A DNA stretch of 64,000 nucleotides from assembly GCA_035527715.1 (NCBI GenBank), contig DATKZY010000204.1, positions 1 to 64,000 of the forward strand, read 5' to 3'. Within the stretch, counting starts at the first letter, position 1. Each line of letters begins with the position of its first letter. The DNA is from DSUN01 sp035527715. GTDB lineage: Bacteria > Planctomycetota > PUPC01 > DSUN01. Under the pieces are notes generated by a model. That model searched no databases. It saw nothing but the letters and a program-made list of their open reading frames with translations, and was not told where the DNA came from. The translations under genes were made by a program, and so were the position numbers. This document shows positions 1 to 9,011 of the stretch, piece by piece.

Positions 1-147
1 TGCCCGCCGCTGTGAACGACGGCCACTGGAGCCCCCCGCGGCCGCCTCCTGCCCAGCACCCGTTCGGTGGCTCCCCTGCAGCTCAGGCCGCGGCTTCCTC
101 CGCACAGGAGCCGGGGGTGCAGTTCGCTGGACGGATACGAACAATCG

Positions 148-170
148 TGGCTCCCCGACGAGGACTCGAA
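148..170 (-). repeat. tRNA-Asn-like 3' end fragment, copy 1
   Basis: Read on the minus strand this is a T-loop (TTCGAGT), one T-stem strand (CCTCG), a 7-nt acceptor strand (TCGGGGA), G and CCA. A G discriminator followed by CCA in this context is typical of tRNA-Asn. The 5' T-stem strand and the rest of a tRNA are missing, so it is a fragment. A 24-nt match lies inverted at 13563-13586. Fragments of this kind are usual att scars left by integrases that target the tRNA T-arm; that origin is inference. Confidence 0.5.
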
Positions 171-243
171 TGCGCCGCACAGCGGATATTACCACACGAA
201 CGGCGTTTCGGGCATTCCGGAGGGCGTTTTTCGGCGGCGCAGA

Positions 244-265
244 GGGTCCCCGACGAGGACTCGAA
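244..265 (-). repeat. tRNA-Asn-like 3' end fragment, copy 2
   Basis: It shares 19 nt with copy 1, from the T-loop through most of the acceptor strand, and then diverges before CCA. A shorter third piece (TTCGAGTCCTCGG on the minus strand) lies at 303-315. Three pieces within 170 bp suggest repeated insertion or recombination at this spot. Confidence 0.45.
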
Positions 266-334
266 TCTCATCCGCTACTCCATGCCAGTTGACTGGCGCT
301 CTCCGAGGACTCGAATTACAACCGCCAAAACAAC

Positions 335-378
335 GGCCCGGTAACCCGGAGAGGGAACTCTCTCCAGATCACCGGGCC
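335..378 (-). terminator. hairpin downstream of the NusG-kinase fusion
   Basis: Outer arms GGCCCGGT/ACCGGGCC (8 bp) and inner arms GGAGAG/CTCTCC (6 bp) are separated by a symmetric 5-nt internal loop. On the minus strand the hairpin is followed by a T-rich stretch. It lies about 40 bp past the stop codon at 417, so a terminator for that gene is the simplest reading. Confidence 0.5.
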
Positions 379-416
379 TGCGAATCAGACACCGAGCATC
401 TCAGCCGTCGAGCTCG

Positions 417-1295
417 TCAGCACACGGTCACGACGAGCCCCTCACGGCTGACATCGAACTCGAAGAAGCGGGCGCGCTCGTTCGGCGGCTCGGCCTCGAG
501 CATCCTCCGCACTGCGGCTGCATCCTGTGGCGACTTGCAGACCATGAGCAGGAAGCCTCCGCCGCCAGCGCCCAGGAGCTTCGCGCCGTGAACGTAGGGC
601 CGCACACGCTCCAGGAGCACCTCAATCGCTTCGTTGGTCGAGCCGGGGTCGAGCTGCTTGTTCAGCCGCCAGACCTCATCAACGAGCTTGCCGAACGCGG
701 GCAGGTCCTTGCGTGCCATTGCATCGGCCACATGTGGCACGATGTCGCGCAACTGCTTCAGGGTCGCCATCGCAACGCGATCCCGGCCAAGATAGCGCCG
801 AACCAGATCCACATTCAACACCAAACGTGCGCGGGTGTGGCGTTCGACGACGACGCCTTCGAGCCCCTCGAAGGGGCCGGCCTTGACTCGGCATCGCTGG
901 CCGACGGCGGCGCCGGCGTAGGGTTCGAGGTCGGCGCTGGCGGCGAGTGCCTGCTGGATGACGGCAAGCTCATTGATGAGGAGCTGCTGGTTGGCGACAT
1001 TGAGGGTTTGGCAGACGCGGTTGGTGGCCAGCGCCAGGCGTCGGGCCTGGTCGTCGCCGCAGAAGAAGACGTAGGAAGTGAAGAGGGGCATCATCCCGCG
1101 TCGTTTGCGTCCGCCGGAGAAGAACACGTACTCGCGCATGGGGAGGAAGTAGCCGATGCCGTGGTGGAAGAGGTCCCAGGCGAGGGCCTTCTCGTTGCGG
1201 GCCTTGGTGTGAGCGACCCACCACTGGCCCTCCAGCGCCGCGGGCGTTTCGGCCCCTGGGGTCAGGCTGGGGGGATTGTCATCGGGTTTCAGCAC
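417..1295 (-). CDS. NusG/RfaH-like antiterminator fused to GHMP kinase C-terminus
   Basis: The first ~165 residues form a NusG N-terminal domain (WWVAHTKARNEKAL, then PLFTSYVFFCGD) and a KOW domain (VGQRCRVKAGPFEGLEGVVV). The KOW loses its last strand after LVLNVDLV, at about nt 800-815. The remaining ~127 residues are the C-terminal part of a fucokinase-type GHMP kinase, including LDPGSTN and the glycine-rich GAKLLGAGGGGFLLM. There is no kinase N-terminus, so kinase activity is unlikely. Operon-specific NusG paralogs often head exopolysaccharide clusters, where sugar kinases also occur, so a deletion inside such an operon could have made the fusion. The GTG at 1295 is used because the region upstream does not look coding. 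Assembly chimerism is an alternative. Confidence 0.7.
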   Translation of the reverse strand: MLKPDDNPPSLTPGAETPAALEGQWWVAHTKARNEKALAWDLFHHGIGYFLPMREYVFFSGGRKRRGMMPLFTSYVFFCGDDQARRLALATNRVCQTLNVANQQLLINELAVIQQALAASADLEPYAGAAVGQRCRVKAGPFEGLEGVVVERHTRARLVLNVDLVRRYLGRDRVAMATLKQLRDIVPHVADAMARKDLPAFGKLVDEVWRLNKQLDPGSTNEAIEVLLERVRPYVHGAKLLGAGGGGFLLMVCKSPQDAAAVRRMLEAEPPNERARFFEFDVSREGLVVTVC

Positions 1296-1956
1296 GGTTG
1301 TGTCCCCACCAGGGCGCACTCCGTCCCCGTCGGTGCACCGGCGAAGTTGCGCACGCTGCACCTTCCGGTGGCGGGGCAGTCCGGCTATCGCTCGGACGCG
1401 GCGCCCGAGGAGCCCTGGTCGCTCATTGGCGCTTGCGAAATGTCCCCGCCGCCGGCACAGCAGGGCAGGAGGGCCGAACCATGCACGCCCCACCGCTGCG
1501 CGAGCCACCTGCGCAGGGTGTGCAAGAGGTGCCTTCTAACCGGTCCGGTCTCAACCCGTACCAAGCTGTGCCACTATGAGCCACTCATTGTGCGCAATTG
1601 TTCAGCCACGATCAATCAGGATTATCCCCCATTGGGTGTCTGGGAACGGGCAGACTTTCTTAGGGGATCATGCCCTTCTAGCGCCAGGGATTTCCCTAGC
1701 AGGCTTGGACGGGGGGCCTCGCGGGCGCACGCACAGCCCGTGTCCGAACGGCGACTCTGGCCATTGCGTGGTCCCGCTCGACGGCTTGAGCGACGGGGGG
1801 ACCTGGCGGCAACGGCTGTGGCTGCTCGCAAGTGCTGTTTGCCAAAGGGGATACGGTTTTCCACTTGACTTCCAGCCAGCCCGAAGCCCCTATGTCAGGG
1901 CAGCCGCCGGGCGTAGAGCCGACGCCTGGGGTAAGCAACCAGCAGGAGAGCGTACA
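1296..1956. other. gene-free stretch before the recombinase array
   Basis: About 660 bp without a convincing gene. Frames here are open only because of high GC and match no family I recognise. I found no strong promoter; the region must hold the start signals of both diverging genes. Confidence 0.5.
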
Positions 1957-3375
1957 TTGGGACAAGCCCTCGCGCCAGCACGCCGCCGCCGAGGAGGCCC
2001 CGCCGTCGGCCGGCATTCCCGCAACGGCGCCATCCGCTGCGCCATCTACACGCGCAGCAGCATCGGGCCGGAGTCGGGCCTGAGGCACTTCAGCGCAGAC
2101 GCCCAGCGCGAGGTGGCGGAGGCCCTCATTGCCCGCCGCAGCGGCGAGGGGTGGACCGCCCTGCCGGAGCGCTATGACGACACCGGCTTGAGCGGCAGGG
2201 ACATGGACCGCCCTGCGCTCAGCCGGCTCCTGGCTGATGCGGTGTGGGGCGCGATGGAGTGCGTCGTGGTGTACCGGGTGGACAGGCTGAGCCGGTCGTT
2301 CCTGGATTTCGGGCGGATCCTGGGGCTGCTGAGCGCCAGCGGGGTCGGCTTCGTCTCGGCCACGGAGCCGTTCGACACCCGGGACACCACGGGCCACCTG
2401 ATGTTGAACATGCTGGAGGCCTTCGCCCAGTTCGAGCGGGAGACCCTTTCCGAGCGGCTTCGGGACAAGATTGGTGCCATGCGCCGCAAGGGGAAGCACA
2501 TCGGCGGCTTGCCGCCGTTCGGCTACCGTCTAGACGTGAAGACAGGGAGGCTGGTCGCGGATGAGCGCGAGGCGGCGGTTGTGCGGGAGGTCTTCGCGCT
2601 CTACCTCGAGCACCGCTCGACGATCCGCGTCGCGGCAGAGCTCAACCGGCGGGGAGAGAGGTCGCGGGCCTGGACGACGAAGGCGGGCCGCCGCCGAGGC
2701 GGGGTCGCGTTCAGCCCGGGGAGGGTCCAGACGGTCCTGACGCAGATGACGTATGCCGGCGAGGTGGTGCACAAGGGCCGGGTGTTCCCCGGCGAGCAGG
2801 AGGCGCTCGTCCCCAGTGAGACCTTCAACGCGGCGGCGGAGCTCCTGGCCCGGAACCTGCATGGCCCCCGCTACCTCTCGCTGGACCCCGACGGTGCACT
2901 CCTGGGCGGCATTCTGCGGTGCCGCTCGTGCGGGGGTGCGATGGGGCATTTCCAGAGCGTGGGTCGGGGCCGCCGGTGCCTGTTCTACGTCTGTGGCAAT
3001 GCCCGGGCCCGGAGCCGGGGACTCTGCCCGGCGACTCCGCTCCGCGCGGAACCGGTCGAGCGGGCCGTCCTCGATGCCCTGTGGGGCCTGGCGGCTGACC
3101 GCGAGCAGCTCCGTTTGGTCCTGGAGGAGGCCGCGGGTCGTGGGGTCGAGGGGGCCGCGGCGGGCGAGGAGAGCGTGCGGGACGCCCTGTCCGCGCTCCG
3201 ACGGAACTGGGACGGGACAGGGCCCGCCGAGCGGCATGGGCTGCTGCGTGTTTTGATCTCGCGGGTGGATTGCGAGAGTCGGGACGGCACCCTTCGCGTC
3301 CGGCTGAGCCCCGAGGGCCTGGGGGCGCTCGTGTCCCGGAACGACGGAGAAGGAGGCATCCGATGGCCACGGTGA
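1957..3375 (+). CDS. large serine recombinase, subtype A (rec1)
   Basis: 472-residue serine site-specific recombinase. The N-terminal resolvase domain has the nucleophile Ser35 in CAIYTRSS, the YDDTGLSG strand and the catalytic DRLSRS segment. A recombinase domain follows, with an NRRGERSRAW-type segment, then a zinc ribbon (CRSCGG...FYVC) and a C-terminal domain ending GGIRWPR. The TTG at 1957 is preferred because AGGAG lies 9 nt upstream; the frame extends further upstream but does not look coding. The 3' end overlaps the next gene by 13 nt, suggesting translational coupling. Its tail closely resembles the relic at 4960-5202 and, more loosely, rec4. Such enzymes insert, excise or invert DNA; the target is unknown. 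Confidence 0.85.
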   Translation: MGQALAPARRRRGGPAVGRHSRNGAIRCAIYTRSSIGPESGLRHFSADAQREVAEALIARRSGEGWTALPERYDDTGLSGRDMDRPALSRLLADAVWGAMECVVVYRVDRLSRSFLDFGRILGLLSASGVGFVSATEPFDTRDTTGHLMLNMLEAFAQFERETLSERLRDKIGAMRRKGKHIGGLPPFGYRLDVKTGRLVADEREAAVVREVFALYLEHRSTIRVAAELNRRGERSRAWTTKAGRRRGGVAFSPGRVQTVLTQMTYAGEVVHKGRVFPGEQEALVPSETFNAAAELLARNLHGPRYLSLDPDGALLGGILRCRSCGGAMGHFQSVGRGRRCLFYVCGNARARSRGLCPATPLRAEPVERAVLDALWGLAADREQLRLVLEEAAGRGVEGAAAGEESVRDALSALRRNWDGTGPAERHGLLRVLISRVDCESRDGTLRVRLSPEGLGALVSRNDGEGGIRWPR

Positions 3376-4976
3376 CCGAGATCGTGTTGGGCGACGAACG
3401 AGGCTGCGAACTCGAGGACAGCGAGGCGCGACGGGTGCTTCGTTGCGCCATCTATACTCACAAGAGCGGCGAAGAGGGGCTGGACTGGGACCGGAACTCC
3501 CTGCAGGTGCAGCGCGAGGCGGCGGAAGCACTCATCGCGAGCCGCCAGGCGGAGGGTTGGACGGTGGTTCCCGAGCGGTATGACGACGGCGTCTACTCGG
3601 GTGCGGAGCGGCCCGCCTTGAAGCGCCTCCTGTCGGACATCGAGGAGGGCGGGATCGGCTGTGTGGTCGTCTACAAGCTCGACCGGCTGAGCCGCTCGAT
3701 CGTCGGCTTCACGCGCATCCTGCAGACCCTGGAGGCGCACGGCGTGGGCTTCGTCTCGGTCGCCCAGCAGTTCGACACGACCCGCCCGCTGCGCGGGCCC
3801 CTGGTCAACGTGCTGCTGGGCTGTGCGCAGTTGGAGCGGGAGTTCATGACCCAGCGGGCGGCGAGGGGGAAGTGGCGTGTGCTGGAGCGAGGGGGGCACG
3901 CCGGCGGACTGTCCATGCTCGGGTATACCACCCATCCGCGCGACCGCCATCTCGTAGTCAACGATGAGGAGGCGGAACAGGTCCGGGCGATCTTCGGGCT
4001 CTACCTGGAGAGGCGAAGCGTCCGCGCCGTCGTTGAGGAACTGAACCGGCGCGGCTGGCGGGCCAAACGTCAGGTTACGAAGAAGGGCATCGAACTGGGC
4101 GGCAAGCCGTTCGAGGAGCAGGGCGTCCGCTGGGTGCTCAGACACCGCGTCTACATCGGTGAGACCAGGGTCCAGGGGAAGTTCTACCCTGGCCGGCACG
4201 AGGCGATCGTCGACGAGGAGGTCTGGAGGCGCGCCCAGCAGTTGCTCAAGCACAACGCGACGGCGGGTGGCAAGCGGGCACAGAACAAGTACGGGGCCGT
4301 GCTGAGGAGCGTGCTCTACTGTGACGCCTGCGACGCGCCGATGCGGCATTCCGCCTGCGGGCCGACTGCCGGCTACCGCTACTACGCCTGTGTCGACCAG
4401 CAGTGGCGCATCAAGCGAACCTGCCCTACCGGGTCGGTGCCGGCCGCCGAGGTCGAGAGGAGAGTCGTGAAGCACGTCCGCGGCTTGGCGGCGGACTCGC
4501 ACCCTGTGGCAGAGGCCGTGAGGCAGACGAGGGAGCAGTGCGAGGCCAGGATACGCCAACTGGAGGAAGGGCGTCAGGCCGTGCTGGGGGAGTTGAAGCG
4601 CCTCGATGAGGCCATGTGCGCGCTTCTGCGGGCCGCGGCCTCGCCCGGGGACAAGAGCGCGCCGCAGCTTTCCCTGCTGGAGACGAACATTCCGGCCACC
4701 GAGGAGCGCATGCGGGCCATTCGCGGCCAGCTCGTCTCCTCGCACCGCGAACTGGTGGACGCCCGAGGCGTCCGAAGGGCACTGGCGGTCTTCGGCCCTG
4801 ACTGGGATTCGCTCGACCCGCTTGTGAGATGGGACAGCGTAACACTCCTCATCGAGCGCGTCGGCTACAACGGCCGGACGCGCGAGCTCACCGTGCGGTT
4901 CCGGCCGGCGGTGATGCCGGGCGTGCCAGACACTCGGATTCGATTGGGGGCGAGCGGCAATGGCGACAGTGAATGA
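3363..4976 (+). CDS. large serine recombinase, subtype B (rec2), active-site Arg replaced
   Basis: 537 residues with the same architecture: resolvase domain, recombinase domain, zinc ribbon (CDACDAPM...YYAC) and a coiled-coil-like C-terminus ending in a region with VSSHRELVDARGV. The start ATG follows AAGGAGG. The nucleophile Ser35 and the DRLSRS motif are present, but the motif reads YTHKS where all four other copies have Arg (YTRKS, YTRSS, YTRES, YARRS). That Arg corresponds to catalytic Arg8 of gamma-delta resolvase, so catalysis may be impaired. rec3 is very similar over its whole length, indicating tandem duplication. Confidence 0.85.
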   Translation: MATVTEIVLGDERGCELEDSEARRVLRCAIYTHKSGEEGLDWDRNSLQVQREAAEALIASRQAEGWTVVPERYDDGVYSGAERPALKRLLSDIEEGGIGCVVVYKLDRLSRSIVGFTRILQTLEAHGVGFVSVAQQFDTTRPLRGPLVNVLLGCAQLEREFMTQRAARGKWRVLERGGHAGGLSMLGYTTHPRDRHLVVNDEEAEQVRAIFGLYLERRSVRAVVEELNRRGWRAKRQVTKKGIELGGKPFEEQGVRWVLRHRVYIGETRVQGKFYPGRHEAIVDEEVWRRAQQLLKHNATAGGKRAQNKYGAVLRSVLYCDACDAPMRHSACGPTAGYRYYACVDQQWRIKRTCPTGSVPAAEVERRVVKHVRGLAADSHPVAEAVRQTREQCEARIRQLEEGRQAVLGELKRLDEAMCALLRAAASPGDKSAPQLSLLETNIPATEERMRAIRGQLVSSHRELVDARGVRRALAVFGPDWDSLDPLVRWDSVTLLIERVGYNGRTRELTVRFRPAVMPGVPDTRIRLGASGNGDSE

Positions 4977-5202
4977 CGCGGAAGGCCGTGACCGCCGTGC
5001 GGAGCGCGAGGCCTTACCCTCGCTTCGGCAGAGGTGGGACGGGGCGGGGCATGGCGAACGGCTCGGGATGCTGCGCGCGCGGGTCTCGCGGGTGGATTGC
5101 GGGAGCCGGGATGGCGCCCTTCGCGTTCGGCTGACGCCCGAGGGCCTGGGGGCGATCGCGCCCCGGAACGATGGAAAAGGAGAGATCCGGTGGCCACAGT
5201 GA
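4960..5202 (+). pseudogene. internally deleted subtype-A recombinase relic
   Basis: 80-codon frame. Its N-terminus (NDAEGRDRRAERE) resembles the start of rec4 (MGDAEGREGRAEC). The rest matches the extreme C-terminus of rec1 (SRVDCGSRDGALRVRL, then GLGAI...GEIRWPQ). The whole catalytic, recombinase and zinc-ribbon portion is missing. It overlaps rec2 by 17 nt and rec3 by 13 nt, exactly where an A-type gene would sit between two B-type genes. It may still be translated to keep coupling intact, but it cannot be a recombinase. Confidence 0.75.
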
Positions 5203-6824
5203 CGGAGATCGTATTGAGCGACCAGCGGGCCTCCGAGGCCGAGGGCCGCGAGGCGCGGCGGGTGCTTCGCTGCGCCATCTACACCCGCAAGAGCGGCGAA
5301 GAGGGGCTCGACCGGGAGTGCAACTCCCTGGAGGTGCAGCGCGAGGCGGCGGAGGCGTTCATCGCGAGCCGCCAGGCGGAGGGCTGGGTCGTGCTGCCCG
5401 AGCGCTATGACGACGGCGGGTACTCGGGTGCGGGTGCGGAGCGGCCCGCCCTGAAGCGCCTCCTGTCGGATATCGAGGAAGGCGGGATCGACTGCATCGT
5501 CGTGTACAAGCTCGACCGGCTGAGCCGCTCGATCGTCGACTTCGCGCGGATCCTGGAGACGCTCGATGCGCACGGCGTCGGCTTCGTCTCGATCACCCAG
5601 CAGTTCGACACCACGCGCCCGCTTCGTGGCCTCCTGGTCAACGTGCTGCTGGCCTTCGCCCAGTTCGAGCGGGAGCTGATGGCCGAGCGTGCAGCGCGGG
5701 GAAGGTGGCGGGCACTGCGACGGGGGGCGCGCATCGGCGGGCACCTCATGCTCGGCTACACCGTCCGGCCGCACGACCGCCGCCTCATCGTCAATGACGA
5801 GGAGGCGGAGCAGGTCCGCGCGATCTTCGGGCTCTACCTGGAGCGGCGGACCGTGGCCGCGGTCGTCGAGGAGCTCACGCGGCTCGGCTGGCGGACCAAG
5901 CACCAGGTGACGAAGAAGGGGAGGGAACTGGGCGGGAGGCCGTGCGACAGGCGGAGCGTCTACCGGGTGCTCAAGCGCCCCCTCTACATCGGCAAGGCCA
6001 GGGCCGAGGGACAACTCCAGCCCAGCGGGCACGAGCCGATCGTGGACGAGGAGGTCTGGAGGCGGGCGCACGAGCTGCTCGAGGAGAACAGGGCGGCGGG
6101 CGGCACGGCCCGCCGGAACAAGTACGGGGGCCTGCTGAAGTCCCTGCTCTACTGCGAGGCGTGCGACGCGCCGATGAGGCACTGCGCCGGTGGGCCGCCC
6201 GCCAGCTATCGCTACTACTCCTGCGTCGACGAGCAGGGCCACCTCAAGCGGACGTGCCCCACCGGCTCGGTGCCGGCCGCGGAGCTGGAGAGGAGGGCAT
6301 TGGAGGCCATCCGCGGCCTCGGGGTGGACTCGCACCCCGCGGCCGGTGCCCTCAGGCGGGCGCGGGAGCAGTGCGAGGCCAGAGCACGCCAACTGGAGGA
6401 GAGCCGCCAGGCCGCCCTGGAGGAGCTGAAGCGCCTCGACGCGGGCCTGTGCGCGCTCCTGAAGGCCGTCGCCTCACCAGGGGACCAGAGCGCACCGCAG
6501 CTCTCCCTGCTGGCGGCCACCACCCCAACCGCTGAGGAGCGCATGCGGGCCATCCGGCGCGAGCTCGTCTCCTCGCACCGCGAGCTGGTGGACGCCCGAG
6601 GCGTCCGAAGGGCACTGGCGGTCTTCGGCCCTGAGTGGGATTCGCTCGACCCGCTTGCGAGATGGGACAGCGTAAGACTCCTCATCGAGCGGGCGGACTA
6701 CAACGGCCGCACGCGCGAGCTCGCCGTGCGGTTCCGGGAGGCGGCGATGCCGGGCGTGCCCGGCATCAGGATCAGGCTGGGAGCAGAGAGGAGTGGCGGG
6801 AATGGGCGACGCGGAAGGCCGTGA
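5190..6824 (+). CDS. large serine recombinase, subtype B (rec3)
   Basis: 544 residues, a close paralog of rec2. It has Ser in CAIYTRKS, the YDDGGYSGAGAERPALK segment, DRLSRS, FERELMAER, and the zinc ribbon CEACDAPM...YYSC. All recognised catalytic residues are present, unlike in rec2. The GTG at 5190 is chosen because it aligns with the rec2 start (MATVTEIVL versus VATVTEIVL) and follows AAAAGGAG. The 3' end overlaps rec4 by 23 nt. This is probably the active B-type enzyme of the duplicated pair. Confidence 0.87.
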   Translation: MATVTEIVLSDQRASEAEGREARRVLRCAIYTRKSGEEGLDRECNSLEVQREAAEAFIASRQAEGWVVLPERYDDGGYSGAGAERPALKRLLSDIEEGGIDCIVVYKLDRLSRSIVDFARILETLDAHGVGFVSITQQFDTTRPLRGLLVNVLLAFAQFERELMAERAARGRWRALRRGARIGGHLMLGYTVRPHDRRLIVNDEEAEQVRAIFGLYLERRTVAAVVEELTRLGWRTKHQVTKKGRELGGRPCDRRSVYRVLKRPLYIGKARAEGQLQPSGHEPIVDEEVWRRAHELLEENRAAGGTARRNKYGGLLKSLLYCEACDAPMRHCAGGPPASYRYYSCVDEQGHLKRTCPTGSVPAAELERRALEAIRGLGVDSHPAAGALRRAREQCEARARQLEESRQAALEELKRLDAGLCALLKAVASPGDQSAPQLSLLAATTPTAEERMRAIRRELVSSHRELVDARGVRRALAVFGPEWDSLDPLARWDSVRLLIERADYNGRTRELAVRFREAAMPGVPGIRIRLGAERSGGNGRRGRP

Positions 6825-8910
6825 GGGCCGTGCGGAGTGCGGGGCCGCCGGCAGCACGCATGGGCAGAGCGTCCGCTGCGCGATCTACACGCGCGAGAGC
6901 GGCCGCAGGGGGCCTGAGGGGCAGTTCGACTCCGTCGAGGCGCAGCGTGCCGCGGCAGAATCCTTCATCGCGCGGCGCGCGCACGAGGGATGGGCCGCGG
7001 TCGGCCATCGCTACGACGACCGGGGCATCAGCGGCGCGCGCATGGACCGCCCGGCGCTCCTGCGGCTGCTGGCCGACGCCTCCGACGGACGGCTCGATTG
7101 CGTGGTGGTCCACAAGCTCGACCGGCTGGCGCGGTCCCTCCCGCGGTTCGCGCGGCTGGCGGAGGCCCTCAGGCGGCTCGGCGTCGGCGTCGTCTCCGTC
7201 ACCCAGCCGTTCGACACGGGCACGTCGGTGGGGCGGCTGTCGCTGCACGCGCTCCTGGCCTTCGCGGAGTTCGAGCGCGAGATCATCGCCGAGCGGCAGC
7301 GCGACGGCTGGCGCCGGGCGCAGCGGAACGGGAGACACGTCGTGGCGGCCCCAATGCTCGGCTACAACTTCCGACCGGGGAGCCGTGACCTCGTGGTGGA
7401 CGAGCGGGAGGCCGCGGTCGTGCGGGAGATTTTCGCTCTCTACCTCGAGCACCGGTCGGCCATCCGCGTCGCCGAAGAGCTCAACCGGCGGGGCAGAAGG
7501 ACGAAGGCGTGGCTCAGCAGGGAGGGGGACCAGGTCGGCGGCATCGAGTTCACGGACACCGGGGTCAGCAGGATGCTGGCCAACGTCGCCTACGCGGGCA
7601 AGACACGCTGCGGCGCCGAAATCCTCCCGGCACGGCACGAGGCGATCATCCCGGAGGAGACGTTCAACGACGCCAGAGCCATCCGAAGTGCGAACCGGTG
7701 CGCGCCCCGCACCGAGCACCCGCCCCGGCTCGCGCCGGCCCTGCTCGGGCGCCTCCGCTGCCGCGCGTGCCAGGCGCCCATGAGGCCCATCCCCAGGTGC
7801 CTCGGGAAGCGCGAGGTGCGGTTCTACGCCTGCACCGCCGCCAAGAGGCACGGGTGGCTTTCCTGCCCCACCAAGGCGGTGAGCGTGCCGGCGGCGGAAC
7901 GCGCCGTGGCTGAGCTGCTGCGCCATGCCGGCTCAGGCCCGGAGGCGCTCAGGGACCTCCTGCGTCCCCCTCCTGGGACTTCCCCCAGTGCCGCCCTGGA
8001 ACTGGAGCGCGCCGTTCATGGCGTGGTGTCGGTGTTACGGCGAAGCTGGGACCTCCTGGACCGCCGCGAGCGGGCCAGGGCCGTTCGCTCCCTCGTCGCC
8101 GAAGCGGACTACGACGCCCGGGACGGGACGCTCGGCGTCAACCTGAGCGCGAGGGGCCTCGAGTGGCTGGCCGGGAGGCCCGCCTGCCGCGGCGGGGAGG
8201 ACCCCGCTGGACGCCTTGAACCCCCGTTCGCGGGCGCGCGCCTGGAGGCGAAGGTGGACCCCGTGGCCATGGGATGCCCCTCCTCGGCCAAGGCCTGGAC
8301 GCCGCCCCAGTACATGACCCCCGCCGAGCGCCTCGCATTCGCTCACGCAATCGAGGCGCTCATCCGAGATGGCCGCGCGGCAAACTACGTCGAGGCGGCC
8401 CGGCTGCTGAACTACTCGGAGGGGCGCCTCGTGACGCTCAGCAAGCTGCGCTTCCTGGCCCCTGCCGTCCAGCAGGAACTCCTCTGGGTCGGGGAGGACG
8501 CGCTCCGCCACGTCCGAGAGATCGACCTCTGCCGGATCGCCGACGAGCTGGACTGGGACCGGCAGTGGGAGCTCTGGGCCGCGGTCCGCGCCAGGGGTCC
8601 CCATCCCGGCCCGAGTCACGAGGCGGGGCAGGGACACAGAGCGGTTCGGGACCGCCACGCGGACGCCCGCCTGCGCGGGGAACTCGAACGCCTCCCCGGG
8701 ATGGCAGCGGGAGAGTTGGGGCGGAGGTACTCCGAACTCTTCGGGGGCCGGTGCCCGTGCCGGCGGAGGTGTTTTCTGCAGAGGAGCATCGCCTGGAGAC
8801 TCCAGGCACTGGCCTTGGGCGGCCTGTCCGAGGCAGCCGAGGCGCGGCTGAAGGAGCTTGGCGGGCACGTCCTGGCACGGGTCCGCTCCGCCCGCCTGGC
8901 ACGCCCGTGA
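6802..8910 (+). CDS. large serine recombinase, subtype A (rec4), fused to DUF2924-like tail
   Basis: 702 residues. Residues 1 to about 450 are a complete serine recombinase (CAIYTRES, DRLARS, zinc ribbon CRACQAPM...FYAC) with a subtype-A C-terminus. Then follows a segment around AARLLNYSEGRLVTLSK and FLAPAVQQELL, resembling the helical DNA-binding tails of such recombinases. The last ~85 residues contain ELGRRYSELFGG and FLQRSIAWRLQALALGGLSE, which look like DUF2924. DUF2924 is normally a separate small gene beside serine recombinases, so the fusion is notable. The ATG at 6802 follows GAGAGGAG; a GTG lies 9 nt upstream. Confidence 0.83.
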   Translation: MGDAEGREGRAECGAAGSTHGQSVRCAIYTRESGRRGPEGQFDSVEAQRAAAESFIARRAHEGWAAVGHRYDDRGISGARMDRPALLRLLADASDGRLDCVVVHKLDRLARSLPRFARLAEALRRLGVGVVSVTQPFDTGTSVGRLSLHALLAFAEFEREIIAERQRDGWRRAQRNGRHVVAAPMLGYNFRPGSRDLVVDEREAAVVREIFALYLEHRSAIRVAEELNRRGRRTKAWLSREGDQVGGIEFTDTGVSRMLANVAYAGKTRCGAEILPARHEAIIPEETFNDARAIRSANRCAPRTEHPPRLAPALLGRLRCRACQAPMRPIPRCLGKREVRFYACTAAKRHGWLSCPTKAVSVPAAERAVAELLRHAGSGPEALRDLLRPPPGTSPSAALELERAVHGVVSVLRRSWDLLDRRERARAVRSLVAEADYDARDGTLGVNLSARGLEWLAGRPACRGGEDPAGRLEPPFAGARLEAKVDPVAMGCPSSAKAWTPPQYMTPAERLAFAHAIEALIRDGRAANYVEAARLLNYSEGRLVTLSKLRFLAPAVQQELLWVGEDALRHVREIDLCRIADELDWDRQWELWAAVRARGPHPGPSHEAGQGHRAVRDRHADARLRGELERLPGMAAGELGRRYSELFGGRCPCRRRCFLQRSIAWRLQALALGGLSEAAEARLKELGGHVLARVRSARLARP

Positions 8911-9011
8911 GCGACAGGGCGGAGCGTGACGGCCCCAGCGGCAGATGCCAAGGGCCGGCCCGCGGCGGCTGAGGAGTGTGCGGGATGCCACTGACCCTGC
9001 GAAGGGGAACG

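Noticed and set aside
148..315. Could the tRNA-Asn-like pieces be functional tRNA genes?
   Set aside because: The 5' T-stem strand, anticodon arm and acceptor 5' strand are missing in every copy.
2985..6392. Very long open frame (over 1,100 codons) on the strand opposite rec1-rec4
   Set aside because: It is antisense to clear recombinase domains, with Arg/Pro/Ala-rich repetitive translation and no recognisable motif. High GC third positions keep such antisense frames open.
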